A stretch of DNA of 64,000 nucleotides, from assembly GCA_036397455.1 (NCBI GenBank), contig DASWIX010000037.1:14293-78292 (forward strand). Reading direction: 5' to 3'. The position numbers and the translations under genes were made by a program. The notes beneath the pieces were generated by a model, which searched no databases, had not been told where the DNA came from, and worked only from the letters and a program-made list of their open reading frames with translations. Positions within the stretch are counted from its first letter, which is position 1; each line of letters opens with the position of its first letter. The DNA comes from JADFNB01 sp036397455 (GTDB taxonomy: Bacteria > Gemmatimonadota > Gemmatimonadetes > Gemmatimonadales > GWC2-71-9). This document shows positions 17,456 to 26,438 of this stretch, in pieces.

Positions 17456-19414
17456 TCAGGTGGTCGGGGTGGCGGAGGCGATGGCGGCTCGGAGTTCGGC
17501 CAGCGTAAACGGCTTGCGCAGATACGGACGGCCCAGCGACTCCAAGAAGTCCAGCGCATCGCCACGGATGGTGTCCCCCGTGCTGAACACGACCCGCACC
17601 GCCATTTCCGGGCGCGTGCGGCGTAACGCCTCGAACATCTCACGCCCGCCCATCTCCGGCATGCGCAGGTCGGAGATGATGATATCGAACGATTCCCCCG
17701 ATGCGCGCTCGAGCCCTTCGACGCCATTCCCCGCGACCGCCACGGTATGTCCCCACGACTCGAGGGTGGCTCGCATGTAGTGCTGAATGTGCGGTTCGTC
17801 GTCGATCACCAGCACGCGCAGCGGTCGCATCCCGGGGGGGGCGGGTGGCGGCGCGGCGGGCGCGGGCCGCGCGGTGGTACTCGCGGGAAGCTCGACGCGA
17901 AAGACCGCTCCTCGGCCGCCGGCGGATTCGAGCGTGAGTCGGCCGCCGTGTTCCTTAACGATACCCTGGCAGATCGAGAGGCCGAGTCCGGTCCCTTCCC
18001 CTTCAGGCTTGGTGGTGAAGAACGGCTCGAACACGCGATGGGCGACGTCAGCGGGGACGCCGGGCCCGTCGTCCTCCACCGTGACGGCGACCCCGTCGAG
18101 CCAGCGGACCGCGCGGACCACGATGCGTCCCGGCTCGCCACCGCTCGCCACGGCTTGCGCCGCGTTACTGATGAGATTGACGAAGACCTGCTGGATCTGG
18201 TTCGAGTCGACGTCAACCTCCGGCAGGTCGGGGGCGATCTCCAGGTGGGATTCGGCCTTGTCGGCGATCAACTCGTTTCGCAGCAGCAGCAGGGTGGACG
18301 AGAGCAGCGGTTCGAGGGGGAGCGACCGCCGGCGACGTTCCTGTTTGCGCGCGTAGGTCAGCAGGTTGCGCACGATGTTCGCGGCGCGCTCCGCTTCCTG
18401 TTGGATGGCCCGCAGGGGTTCCGCCAGTTCCGGCGGGACGCGGTCGCTCGATTCGACGAGGTAATCCGCAAACCCGATGACCGACGCCAGCGGATTGTTG
18501 AGGTCGTGCGCGATGCCGGCGATCAGTTGCCCGATCGCGGACATCTTCTCCGACTGAATCAGTTGATCCTGCAGCCGTCGCTTGTCGGTCTGGTCATCGA
18601 AGATGAGGACCGCGCCTTCCTCGATGCCTGACAGCGGCAGCAGGGTCAGCACGATCTGGCGCGGGCCGGCGCGCAACTCGCAGCTCTTGGCCGTGACCGG
18701 AGGGGTGAGCATGGTGCCGACCACCTCGGCCCACGCTGGGGGGACCAGCCCGATACACGGCTTGCCGGGTATATCGGTCAACGAGACGCCGACCAAGGCG
18801 CCGAACGCCCGGTTGGCTCGCCGGATTGCCCCTTGGCGGTCGACCACGCAGATGCCCTGCCCCAGCGCGTCGACCGTCTGTTCCCATTCTCGCTTGCCGA
18901 TGGATAACAATGAGACCAGCCGGGTCTTTTCCAGGGCCAGGGCCGACTGGGTGACGACGGCCGTCACGATCTCGAGCTCTTCGCGGGCGAACCGGCCGGG
19001 CGTGTCCGACCCGATCGACACGGCCCCCAAGGGGACGTGGGTCCGTACCGGAGCGCCGATCCAGGACTGCGGCGGCCGGGGAAGCGTGATCCCGCGCACG
19101 GCAAGTTCCTCCCCGGCATGGGATGATAGGAGCAACGGCCCGGCGTCGCGCGCGAGGGCGATGAGCGGCAGGTCGTCGTGCGGGTCCGCCGGGCCGGCCG
19201 CGTGCATGACGTGGGGCGTTCCGTCGGGCCCGTCCAGGACCACCAGCAGGCGGTTGGTGGACAGGAGGGTTTCGAGCGTCCGGGCGATACATTGGGCGAT
19301 GTCGGTGGGAGTCGTTGCTCCCACCAGGTCCGCGCCGAACGCGCTCAGGGCCGAGAGGATATCGGACCGCCAGGCGGCGGACTGGGTACGACCCGATAGG
19401 GGAGGCTGGGACAT
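17456..19414 (-). CDS. Hybrid sensor histidine kinase (GAF-PAS-HisKA-HATPase-REC)
   Basis: 652 residues, no membrane segment, so a cytoplasmic sensor. A GAF-like domain covers about residues 20-165, a PAS-like domain about 175-280 (GICVVDRQGAIRRANRAF), the H-box GIAHDLNNPLASVIGF has its His near 303, N-box NLISNAAQAV, G-boxes DDGPGVP and GEGTGLGLSI follow, and after a Pro/Ala linker comes a C-terminal receiver domain (VLVIDDEPHIQHYM, phospho-Asp in IIISDLRMPEMGG, Lys in YLRKPF). No response regulator gene is adjacent. Its ATG shares two bases with the ATG of the divergent gene at the palindrome CATG. Confidence 0.93.
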   Translation of the reverse strand: MSQPPLSGRTQSAAWRSDILSALSAFGADLVGATTPTDIAQCIARTLETLLSTNRLLVVLDGPDGTPHVMHAAGPADPHDDLPLIALARDAGPLLLSSHAGEELAVRGITLPRPPQSWIGAPVRTHVPLGAVSIGSDTPGRFAREELEIVTAVVTQSALALEKTRLVSLLSIGKREWEQTVDALGQGICVVDRQGAIRRANRAFGALVGVSLTDIPGKPCIGLVPPAWAEVVGTMLTPPVTAKSCELRAGPRQIVLTLLPLSGIEEGAVLIFDDQTDKRRLQDQLIQSEKMSAIGQLIAGIAHDLNNPLASVIGFADYLVESSDRVPPELAEPLRAIQQEAERAANIVRNLLTYARKQERRRRSLPLEPLLSSTLLLLRNELIADKAESHLEIAPDLPEVDVDSNQIQQVFVNLISNAAQAVASGGEPGRIVVRAVRWLDGVAVTVEDDGPGVPADVAHRVFEPFFTTKPEGEGTGLGLSICQGIVKEHGGRLTLESAGGRGAVFRVELPASTTARPAPAAPPPAPPGMRPLRVLVIDDEPHIQHYMRATLESWGHTVAVAGNGVEGLERASGESFDIIISDLRMPEMGGREMFEALRRTRPEMAVRVVFSTGDTIRGDALDFLESLGRPYLRKPFTLAELRAAIASATPTT

Positions 19415-20153
19415 GATCGTTCCTAATCTGCGTCGGCAACTGACATCAGACGACCTCGAGCTCGTCGTCTCGCTGCTCGCCAGCGGGAACGCGGAGCGCC
19501 GGATACGGTGCGAGCGGGCGGTGGCCGAGGGTGGTTCCGACGACCTGCTCGATGATCCCGACCTGCCTGAGCTGCTTCGGGCGATGCCTGGCTACGCGGC
19601 GCCGTCCGCAAAGCTGTTCGTTTACGTCGTCGTGCGCCACACGTTACGGGATGTTGGCGTCCATCATCCGGACCTCGCGGACTACGTGGCGACCCTGGTG
19701 CTCGCGTTCGGGATGGGGACCCGCGCGTCGCGCGTGACGGCGCACGACGACCGCGAGTACCGCTACCTGGTCGATCTTGTGGCCGAATCCGAGACCGTCC
19801 CTGAGCGACGCCGATTCCTGCTGCGGGTGCACCTGGGCAACTACAGCCTGTGGCAAGCGGGCATCTTTCCCGATTTCGTGACGGCCCGACGTCATCGCCG
19901 CGGCGGGCCGGGGCTCGACTACTACGATACGATGGGTGCCCGCGGGTTCCGCCTGGCATCGGACGACCCGCAGGCCACCGCGCTCGAACTGGCCGATCTC
20001 TACGGCATGGCCGCCGACTCGTTTCCCGCCATCCGGGTGGCATTGAATCGTCTGTCGGACGAAACGCTGTTTTGTTCGGTTCACTCGCCCGACCGGCTGA
20101 TGCGTCAGGTCAGCGACGTGTTTCGGTTTCCGCCGGCCGGCCCGCTCTGCTGA
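19413..20153 (+). CDS. Conserved-looking protein of unknown function, divergent from the kinase
   Basis: 246 residues, soluble, no signal peptide, no recognised domain. It is acidic and Leu/Val-rich with several predicted helices (ELVVSLLASGNAERRIRCER, ADYVATLVLAFGMG, ERRRFLLRVHLGNYSLW) and ends in a low-complexity FRFPPAGPLC. ATG 19413 has GGGGAGG 7-13 bases upstream, lying inside the first codons of the kinase. Sharing the start region with a hybrid kinase suggests related function or mutual control, but this is only context. Codon use matches neighbours. Confidence 0.7.
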   Translation: MIVPNLRRQLTSDDLELVVSLLASGNAERRIRCERAVAEGGSDDLLDDPDLPELLRAMPGYAAPSAKLFVYVVVRHTLRDVGVHHPDLADYVATLVLAFGMGTRASRVTAHDDREYRYLVDLVAESETVPERRRFLLRVHLGNYSLWQAGIFPDFVTARRHRRGGPGLDYYDTMGARGFRLASDDPQATALELADLYGMAADSFPAIRVALNRLSDETLFCSVHSPDRLMRQVSDVFRFPPAGPLC

Positions 20154-20162
20154 ACCCCGCCG

Positions 20163-20651
20163 TTACGGCGTCGTATCGCGCGGCGTGGCGAACAGCGGAC
20201 ACCGTTCGTCGCTGACCGCGGCCCACCGGATGCGCATCCCGTAGAGCGGCAGGGTGACCACGTCACTCGAGATCGTACCGATCTGGGGATAGTCCGCCGG
20301 GCCGTCGGAATCGAAGATCAGCACGCCTCGAAAGACCTCGGTCGAATCATCGACCAGCGCCAGGGCGAAGCCTGGCGCGACGGGGAATCCCGCGCCTTCG
20401 TATCCCAGCACGACGCCACCCGGCCCGGGCGCGGCGATCGCTCGCATCGTCCCCCGGCCGACCACGCGTGCCGGGACCACTCCGGTCAGGGCGGTCGGCG
20501 GCGTATCCAGGACCGTCGTACCGCCCTGGAAGTGATCGATGACGAGGCTGCTGGCCGCGAGGTTGGCGAAACCGCACACGGCGCTGTTCTCGGGATCGCG
20601 TGCCCGGCCGCAGCCGGCAAGGCCGAGGCTGAGCAACAGGAGACGTTTCAT
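20163..20651 (-). CDS. Lipoprotein of unknown function
   Basis: 162 residues. KRLLLLSLGLAGC is a short type II signal peptide with lipobox LAGC (Cys14). The rest reads as a beta-rich periplasmic domain with two further cysteines (AVCGFANLAAS and DERCPLF) that may pair. No family is recognised. It converges on the 246-residue gene with nine bases between the stops and is divergent from the coiled-coil gene. Confidence 0.65.
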   Translation of the reverse strand: MKRLLLLSLGLAGCGRARDPENSAVCGFANLAASSLVIDHFQGGTTVLDTPPTALTGVVPARVVGRGTMRAIAAPGPGGVVLGYEGAGFPVAPGFALALVDDSTEVFRGVLIFDSDGPADYPQIGTISSDVVTLPLYGMRIRWAAVSDERCPLFATPRDTTP

Positions 20652-20723
20652 ACAGGGTAATTTGAGTCCAATGCCCGCCGGCTGCCACTGGCTGGAGGCG
20701 GCGGGCGGCCTTTGGCGCTATTC

Positions 20724-20752
20724 TTGACCCCCGTTTGAACCGCGGATTAACG
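20724..20752 (+). promoter_or_regulatory. Candidate promoter for the coiled-coil gene
   Basis: TTGACC (20724-20729) and TTAACG (20747-20752) are 17 bases apart and would give a leader of about 50 nt before GTG 20812. The -35 is good, the -10 weak. Confidence 0.4.
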
Positions 20753-20811
20753 TTCCGCGACGAGGATATCGATTCGCCATGCCCATCAGGTAACGGGACG
20801 TCAGACACCAG

Positions 20812-21342
20812 GTGTTCGAGCGACTTCGTGATGCGGTGAATGCGGCGTTGGATGCCGCGATGCCCCCGCCGGATTGGCGCGACTTGACGTCGCAGATGCG
20901 CCAGGCGGCGGTGGAGGGGCGGGCGGCGCTCGCGAAGATTCGCGAAGATCTGGCGCGAACCGATCAGGCGGTGTCGGCGGAACGGACGTTGTTGGACGAT
21001 GCGCGGCGGCGCGGGGACCTCGCCTCGGCGATCGACGATCCGGAAACGGTCGAGGTCGCGGAGCGTTTCGCGCGCAAACACGCGGAGCGTCTGGCGGTGC
21101 TGGAGCAGAAACGGGACGCGCTGCGTGCGGAACTGACGTTAGTCGAGCGGGAGGTGGAGGAGATGGTCGGCCAACTGAAGGCCGTCGAGCTGCGCGGCGG
21201 CGGGCCGGCGCCGAACGCCGCGCCACGGATGGCCATGCCGGACGAAGAGGAGCAGCAACTCCGAGCGGACCTCGATCGTGCGGGGCGAGAAGCGGATGCC
21301 AGCGCCCGATTGGAAGAACTCAAGAAACGGATGGGAAGGTAG
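20812..21342 (+). CDS. Coiled-coil protein, possibly PspA/IM30-like
   Basis: 176 residues from GTG 20812. Almost entirely charged heptad-like helix (RQAAVEGRAALAKIREDLA, KHAERLAVLEQKRDALRAEL, LVEREVEEMVGQLKAVEL), with a Gly/Pro break near residue 130 and a second short helix. The opening FERLRDAVNAALDAA recalls the membrane-binding start of PspA/Vipp1 proteins, but length and conservation are too low for certainty. It is followed nine bases later by the next gene and is probably co-transcribed with it. Confidence 0.6.
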   Translation: MFERLRDAVNAALDAAMPPPDWRDLTSQMRQAAVEGRAALAKIREDLARTDQAVSAERTLLDDARRRGDLASAIDDPETVEVAERFARKHAERLAVLEQKRDALRAELTLVEREVEEMVGQLKAVELRGGGPAPNAAPRMAMPDEEEQQLRADLDRAGREADASARLEELKKRMGR

Positions 21343-21351
21343 GCGAGCACC

Positions 21352-21756
21352 ATGGACGTGATTCCGGATCGGATGGTGTACCTGGGCTACGGCAAGTATT
21401 GGCGATCCGACGCCATCGTGGGACTGATGCCGATCGAGGAAGCGCGGGGTCCCGGCCGCCGCACGGACGTCTACACCGCGACGCTGGACCACCCGATCAC
21501 CGCGTCGCGCAGCGAACAGGCGATTCTGCAGGACATGGCCATCGCGTCCGATGAGGTGTTCCGCATGCAGGAAGTGCGCGAAGTCCTGGCCGATCTCGCG
21601 GATGGACTTGGTGACCTGCCCGACGTGCTACGCCGCATGCTCGCCACCGAAGCGCATTTCGACGTGGATGCGTGGATCCGCCGGCTGCGCGCATCGGTGC
21701 CCACCGAGGCCGGCGAAGCGGCGGCGGGCCAGAACGATCTCTTCGAATCCCGCTGA
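21352..21756 (+). CDS. Small protein with RemA/DUF370-like N-terminal half
   Basis: 134 residues. MVYLGYGKYWRSDAIVGLMP, then RRTDVYTATLDHPITASRS, follow the pattern of RemA/DUF370 DNA-binding proteins (G-x-G-N start, GRRTxAxIxTDxxHxIxS core). The C-terminal half (EVREVLADLADGLGDLPDVL) is an added acidic helical region not found in RemA. If right, it is a DNA-binding regulator; the match is by eye and weak. It sits beside the coiled-coil gene. Confidence 0.55.
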   Translation: MDVIPDRMVYLGYGKYWRSDAIVGLMPIEEARGPGRRTDVYTATLDHPITASRSEQAILQDMAIASDEVFRMQEVREVLADLADGLGDLPDVLRRMLATEAHFDVDAWIRRLRASVPTEAGEAAAGQNDLFESR

Positions 21757-21795
21757 CGCGGGGCGCGGGGTGACGGGGCGACCCCGGCGGAGCGC

Positions 21796-22803
21796 CTACG
21801 GAGCCGGTGCCGCGGGGCCGCGGGCCGGCTCTTCGGCGTAGTGGCAGGCGACGCGGGTGCCGTCGAGGTCGCGCAACGCCGGCGATTCGCGCTCGCACCG
21901 CGTGTCCTTGCGCGGATGCGGGCAGCGGGGATGGAACGCACATCCCGGTGGCACGGCCATCGGACTCGGAGGCTCGCCCGGTAACACGATCCGGTTGGCG
22001 CGCCGGGTTGGATCGGGTGCGGGGACGGCTGAGAGGAGCGCCGCGGTGTACGGGTGGCGCGGGATGCGATAGAGCCGCGTGGCGAGGGCGTCTTCGACGA
22101 TGCGGCCGAGGTACATGACCATGACCCGCTGCGCCATTTGGCGGACGACGGCGAGATCGTGCGCAATGAACAGGTAGGTCAGTCCACGGCGTGCCTGGAG
22201 GTCGCGCAGGAGCGTGAGCACCTGCGCCTGCACCGACACGTCCAGCGCGGACACCGGCTCGTCCAATACGAGGCACTCGGGTTCCACCGCAAGCGCTCGG
22301 GCGATACACACGCGCTGACGCTGACCGCCGGACAGTTCGTGCGGGTACCGTTCGGCGAACGACGGATCGAGCCCTACTTCCCGCAACAAGGCGGTCACAC
22401 GATCGTCGGCGTCGCCGGCGGGTGCGAGGTGATGAATCTCGATCGGCTCGCGAACCGCGGTGCCGATCCGCATCCGTGGGTTGAGCGAACCGAACGGGTC
22501 CTGAAAGACGATCTGGATTCTGCGGCGAAACGCGCGCAACGCCCGCGGGTCGAGCGCCAGCACCTCGACGCCGTCGAACACGATGCGGCCGGCGTCCGGG
22601 GTGAGCAGGCGCACGACGCACCGACTGAGCGTCGACTTCCCCGACCCGCTCTCGCCGACGAGCCCGAGCGTCTGGCCGCGGGGAATCGCGAGCGAGACGC
22701 CGTCGACCGCGTGCAGCGTGTCCGGTTTCCGCAACCAGCCGCGTGACACCGGAAAGCGCTTGACGAGCCCGTCGACGACGAGCAGGGGATCGGCGGTGGT
22801 CAC
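21796..22803 (-). CDS. oppF: Oligopeptide ABC transporter ATP-binding protein (OppF type)
   Basis: 335 residues from GTG 22803. Walker A GESGSGKSTLSR, Q-loop IQIVFQDPFGSLNP, signature HELSGGQRQRVCIARAL, Walker B CLVLDEPVSALDVSVQAQ, and the C-terminal oligopeptide-transport extension RHPYTAALLSAVP, with a Cys-rich tail (CAFHPRCPHP) seen in Opp/Dpp ATPases. It is the second ATPase of the complex and lies last in oppBCDF, joined by a GTGA overlap. Whether it carries peptides or another solute such as nickel or a glycoside cannot be told without the binding protein. Confidence 0.9.
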   Translation of the reverse strand: MTTADPLLVVDGLVKRFPVSRGWLRKPDTLHAVDGVSLAIPRGQTLGLVGESGSGKSTLSRCVVRLLTPDAGRIVFDGVEVLALDPRALRAFRRRIQIVFQDPFGSLNPRMRIGTAVREPIEIHHLAPAGDADDRVTALLREVGLDPSFAERYPHELSGGQRQRVCIARALAVEPECLVLDEPVSALDVSVQAQVLTLLRDLQARRGLTYLFIAHDLAVVRQMAQRVMVMYLGRIVEDALATRLYRIPRHPYTAALLSAVPAPDPTRRANRIVLPGEPPSPMAVPPGCAFHPRCPHPRKDTRCERESPALRDLDGTRVACHYAEEPARGPAAPAP

Positions 22804-23780
22804 GACGGGTCACCCGGCGCGGCGCGCAGCCAGCACCGCGCCGTCTGTCCGGCCGCGACATCGATCAGCGGCGGCTCGGTGTGGCATCGTTCCCAGGCAT
22901 GCGTGCAGCGCGGATGGAAGCGGCACCCGTCGGGCCACGCGGTCGCGGGCGGGACGGCACCGGGTATCGCCGGGGTGGGGTAGGCCGGACCATCGAGCCG
23001 CGGGGCCGCCTGGAGCAGTCCTTCGGTGTACGGGTGCGCGGGGTGGGCGTAGAGCCGGGCGGTGGGCGCCTGCTCGACGATCCGCCCGCCATACATCACG
23101 GCCACACGATCGGCGATCTCGGCTGCCACGCCGAGGTCGTGCGTAATGAGGACCATCGCCATGTCCAGGCGCTGCGCGAGATCACGCAACAGGTCGAGGA
23201 TCTGCGCCTGAATCGTGACATCGAGGGCGGTGGTGGGTTCGTCGGCGATCAGCACGCGGGGACGGCACACGAGCGCCATGGCGATCATCACGCGTTGCCG
23301 CATCCCGCCACTGAGTTCGTGCGGATACGATCGCCATCGCCGGGTCGGATCCGGGATGCCGACCAGGCGCAGCATCTCGACGGTGCGGTCGCGCACCTCC
23401 GCCCGCGTGACCGATTCATGGGCCTCGACGGTTTCGCCGATCTGCGTGCCCACGGTGAGAACCGGGTTCAGGCTTGTCATCGGTTCCTGGAAGATCATGG
23501 CAATGCCGGCGCCGCGCACACGCCGCAGGTCGCGCGGCGAGAGGGTGAGCAGGTCCCGGCCGTCGAACTCCACGCGGCTGTCGGGATGGATGCGGCCCGG
23601 TGGTTCGATCAGGCGCAGGATCGAGAGGGCGGTGACCGTTTTGCCCGAGCCCGATTCGCCCACCAGTGCCAGCGTCTCGCCCGGGTCCAGCGAAAACGAA
23701 ACGCCGTCGACCGCCCGCGCGGTGCCGGCGGGCGTGTCGAACGTCGTCGTCAGGTCCTGGACCCGGAGGAGCGGCGTCAT
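22800..23780 (-). CDS. oppD: Oligopeptide ABC transporter ATP-binding protein (OppD type)
   Basis: 326 residues from ATG 23780 (ATGA overlap with oppC). Walker A GESGSGKTVTALSIL, AMIFQEPMTSLNPVLTVG, signature HELSGGMRQRVMIAMAL, Walker B VLIADEPTTALDVTIQAQ, H-loop LITHDLGVAA, and the family tail AHPYTEGLLQAAP with a CRFHPRCTHAWERC cysteine cluster. It drives import together with OppF and the OppBC channel. Confidence 0.92.
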   Translation of the reverse strand: MTPLLRVQDLTTTFDTPAGTARAVDGVSFSLDPGETLALVGESGSGKTVTALSILRLIEPPGRIHPDSRVEFDGRDLLTLSPRDLRRVRGAGIAMIFQEPMTSLNPVLTVGTQIGETVEAHESVTRAEVRDRTVEMLRLVGIPDPTRRWRSYPHELSGGMRQRVMIAMALVCRPRVLIADEPTTALDVTIQAQILDLLRDLAQRLDMAMVLITHDLGVAAEIADRVAVMYGGRIVEQAPTARLYAHPAHPYTEGLLQAAPRLDGPAYPTPAIPGAVPPATAWPDGCRFHPRCTHAWERCHTEPPLIDVAAGQTARCWLRAAPGDPS

Positions 23781-24583
23781 CGGTCGCGCGGGTCCAGCGC
23801 GGCACGCATGCCATCGGCGAGGACGGAGAACGCCATGACGGTGGCGACGATGGCCAGTCCCGGCGCCGTCGAGATCCACGGGGCGGAGGCGAACAGGTGC
23901 TGGCCGTCGGCAATGATGTTGCCCCATGACGGCATGGGCTGCGGCACACCGACCCCGAGATAGGACAGTCCGGCTTCCAGCAGAATGACCTGCCCGATGC
24001 CGAGACTGGCGACCACGAGAATGGGCGCGGCGACATTGGGGAGGACGTGGCGGACGAGAATGCGGTGGGTCGGGATGCCGATGGCCCGGGCGGCGGCGAC
24101 GTACTCGCGCCCGCGCGCACTCTGCGTTTCCGCGCGCACGATCCGGCTCACGCCGAACCAGCCGGTGAACCCGAGGATACCGACGAGCACCGGGACGGTG
24201 ATCCCCTCCCACAGGGCGAGTACCACGAGCACGACGAAGATCTTGGGAATGGCGAGGCCGGCGTCGACCACGCGCATCAACCCGGCATCCACCGCGCCAC
24301 CCGCGTACCCGGCGGCGAGGCCGACGGCGGTGCCGACGGTCACCGAGATGGCGACGGCGAGAACGCCGATCAGCAGCGACACTCGCGCCCCGTACAGCAC
24401 CCGACTCAACACGTCGCGACTGAACATGTCGGTGCCGAACGGGTGGGCCCACGATGGCGCCGCATTGCGCAACCCGATCAGGTCGGGCTGTGCGGTGGGC
24501 GCATAGGGGGCAATGACGGGAGCGAGGATCGCCAGCAGCAGGAGCGCGGCCACGGCCAACGAACCCAGACGAATACGGGTCAC
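23777..24583 (-). CDS. oppC: Oligopeptide ABC transporter permease (OppC type)
   Basis: 268 residues from GTG 24583. Hydrophobic start SLAVAALLLLAILAPVIAPY, then HPFGTDMFSRDVLSRVLYGA, the hallmark of OppC/DppC permeases, and the EAA loop VAAARAIGIPTHRILVRHVLPN that contacts the ATPase. GLSYLGVGVPQPMPSWGNII is also family-typical. About five to six membrane helices. It overlaps oppB by GTGA and oppD by ATGA. Confidence 0.92.
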   Translation of the reverse strand: MTRIRLGSLAVAALLLLAILAPVIAPYAPTAQPDLIGLRNAAPSWAHPFGTDMFSRDVLSRVLYGARVSLLIGVLAVAISVTVGTAVGLAAGYAGGAVDAGLMRVVDAGLAIPKIFVVLVVLALWEGITVPVLVGILGFTGWFGVSRIVRAETQSARGREYVAAARAIGIPTHRILVRHVLPNVAAPILVVASLGIGQVILLEAGLSYLGVGVPQPMPSWGNIIADGQHLFASAPWISTAPGLAIVATVMAFSVLADGMRAALDPRDR

Positions 24584-25575
24584 GCCGCCGTCCTCGTGCG
24601 CGGATCGATCAGGCGGGTCGCGACATCGGCGAGGAGATTGCCCACGACGACCATCGCCGCGGCGAGGATGGCCGCTCCGGTCACCACCGGATAATCGCGC
24701 CGGCCGACGGCGTCGGCGGCGAGTTTCCCGAGGCCCGGCCAGGCGAAGACGGTCTCGATCAGCACCGCGCCGGACAAGAGCACCGGAAACGCGAGACCGG
24801 CCAATGTAATGGTGGGCAGCAACGCGTTCCGGAGCGCGTGCCGCATCACCACGGCACGTTCGCGCAGGCCCTTGGCGCGCGCCGTGCGAACGCAATCTTG
24901 CCGGATGGCTTCGAGCATGGCCGAACGCTGATGGCGGGCCGTGTATCCCGCGCTCACCAGGCCGAGTGCCAGCGCGGGCAGGATCAGGTGATGCATGCGG
25001 TCGAACAGCTTCCCCGCGAGCGACGCATAGGGATAGGTCACCGGGTTGGTCACGCCGGCGATCGGAAACCACCCCAAGCGTTCACCAAACACGAACATCA
25101 ACAACAACCCGAGCCAGAACACGGGCATGGAATAGAGTGTGATGGTGACCCCGGACAGGGTCCGGTCGGTGGCGGACCCTGGTCGAGTGCCCTGAGCTAT
25201 CCCGACCAGGGTGCCGAGCCCGAAATCGATCAGCAAGGCGACCGTGGCGAGCAGCAGGGTGTTCGGGATGGCCTCGCGGATCGCCTGGACGACCGGGCGG
25301 TGCTGCGTATACGAGATCCCCAGGTCGCCGCGCGCGAGGTTCCCGAGGTAGCGCAGGTACTGGATGGGGATCGGCTGATCCAGTCCGAAGTTTTGCCGCA
25401 TCCGGCTCACGACTTCAGGTGTGATGCGCGGTTGCTCGCTGAGTGACGTGAGCGGGTCACCAGGCGCCGCGTGCAGCAGGACAAACACCAGTGTGGCCAC
25501 CGTGAACATGACGATGAGACCCTGGGCCAGGCGGCCGGCGACGAAGGGCAGCACGTTACGGTGTCCCCGCGCCAT
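24580..25575 (-). CDS. oppB: Oligopeptide ABC transporter permease (OppB type)
   Basis: 331 residues from ATG 25575; an upstream in-frame start would add 22 residues without membrane character. N-terminal helix GLIVMFTVATLVFVLLHAAP followed by GDPL, then FGLDQPIPIQYLRYLGNL and GDLGISYTQHRPV, and the EAA loop ARAKGLRERAVVMRHALRN. VFAWPGLGKLAADAV is a family motif. It is the first gene of the transporter operon, about 100 bp downstream of the lipoyl-transferase gene. No substrate-binding protein gene is present on either side. Confidence 0.9.
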   Translation of the reverse strand: MARGHRNVLPFVAGRLAQGLIVMFTVATLVFVLLHAAPGDPLTSLSEQPRITPEVVSRMRQNFGLDQPIPIQYLRYLGNLARGDLGISYTQHRPVVQAIREAIPNTLLLATVALLIDFGLGTLVGIAQGTRPGSATDRTLSGVTITLYSMPVFWLGLLLMFVFGERLGWFPIAGVTNPVTYPYASLAGKLFDRMHHLILPALALGLVSAGYTARHQRSAMLEAIRQDCVRTARAKGLRERAVVMRHALRNALLPTITLAGLAFPVLLSGAVLIETVFAWPGLGKLAADAVGRRDYPVVTGAAILAAAMVVVGNLLADVATRLIDPRTRTAA

Positions 25576-25677
25576 CGTGCCCACGTGTGCGCGGGACCGA
25601 CCGACGAGGGATCGACAGCGGTGATGGCCGGATCGGCACAAAGGACCTCCGGGATGGGACCCCCAAGAAGATGGGAG

Positions 25678-26424
25678 CTATCGGCGCCACGTCCAGCATG
25701 CGTTCGCGAAGTGGTTGTCCGGCGCGACCGTCATGGTGGCGTGTTCCCAGTGTCCTCCCCACGCGTCTCGTGCGGCTCGCGCAATGGCGGTCGCCGCGTC
25801 GGTCCACGGGACCGGACGGCCCAGCACCGCGCGCAGGGAGGTGGCCAACGTCGTCGGTGCGGGGCCCCGGGTCACCCGTGCGACCGTGTCCTGGCGGTCC
25901 TCGAGGAGCACGGACCCGTGTTGCAGGAAGGCGCTCCCGACCCGGACCTGCGCGCTGCCGACGAGTTTCCGGCCATCAACCACGATCTCGCCGCCGGCGG
26001 GCGAGGCGAAGCACGCGCCGGCTGCGAGACGGGTGGCATGGGTCGCGCGCGGGGCCAGAGCGGCCGCGACGCCGAGGGTCCGGAGGCCCGCGGCGATGAC
26101 CTCGTGAATCGCGACGTAGGTGTTCCGCATCGGGCCGAACAGATCGATGGGAGCGGCGACGGCGTAGGTGACTTCGGCCTCGTGCCACACGGCGCGCCCG
26201 CCAGTCGGCCGGCGGACGGTGTCGAGGCCCAGGGTGGTGATGCGCGCCTGGTCGTAGCGCGTCAGCGCGGGTTCGTTGCGTCCGAACGACAGACAGGGAG
26301 GATCCCAACGGTAGAGGCGCAAGTACGCGCCGCCCTGCTGCGCGGCGCGCAGCAGGGCGGCGTCGATCGCCATGTTGCGCGATCCCGATTGCCCGACCTC
26401 GTCGATGTCGAGCGACCACGGCAC
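25678..26424 (-). CDS. LplA/LipM-family lipoate or octanoate protein ligase/transferase
   Basis: 248 residues from GTG 26424. The BPL_LplA_LipB fold is shown by SGSRNMAIDAALLRAAQ, YRWDPPCLSFGRNEP, the binding loop VRRPTGGRAVWH, and the lysine motif GRKLVGSAQVRVGSAFLQHG. It lacks the C-terminal accessory domain of E. coli LplA, so an octanoyltransferase of LipM type or a LipL-like amidotransferase is as likely as an ATP-using ligase. It follows gcvP after 14 bases, so its natural target is probably GcvH. The genome segment already has LipB with the pyruvate dehydrogenase operon, so two lipoylation enzymes coexist. Confidence 0.8.
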   Translation of the reverse strand: MPWSLDIDEVGQSGSRNMAIDAALLRAAQQGGAYLRLYRWDPPCLSFGRNEPALTRYDQARITTLGLDTVRRPTGGRAVWHEAEVTYAVAAPIDLFGPMRNTYVAIHEVIAAGLRTLGVAAALAPRATHATRLAAGACFASPAGGEIVVDGRKLVGSAQVRVGSAFLQHGSVLLEDRQDTVARVTRGPAPTTLATSLRAVLGRPVPWTDAATAIARAARDAWGGHWEHATMTVAPDNHFANACWTWRR

Positions 26425-26438
26425 GGCGGCGCCGGCGT

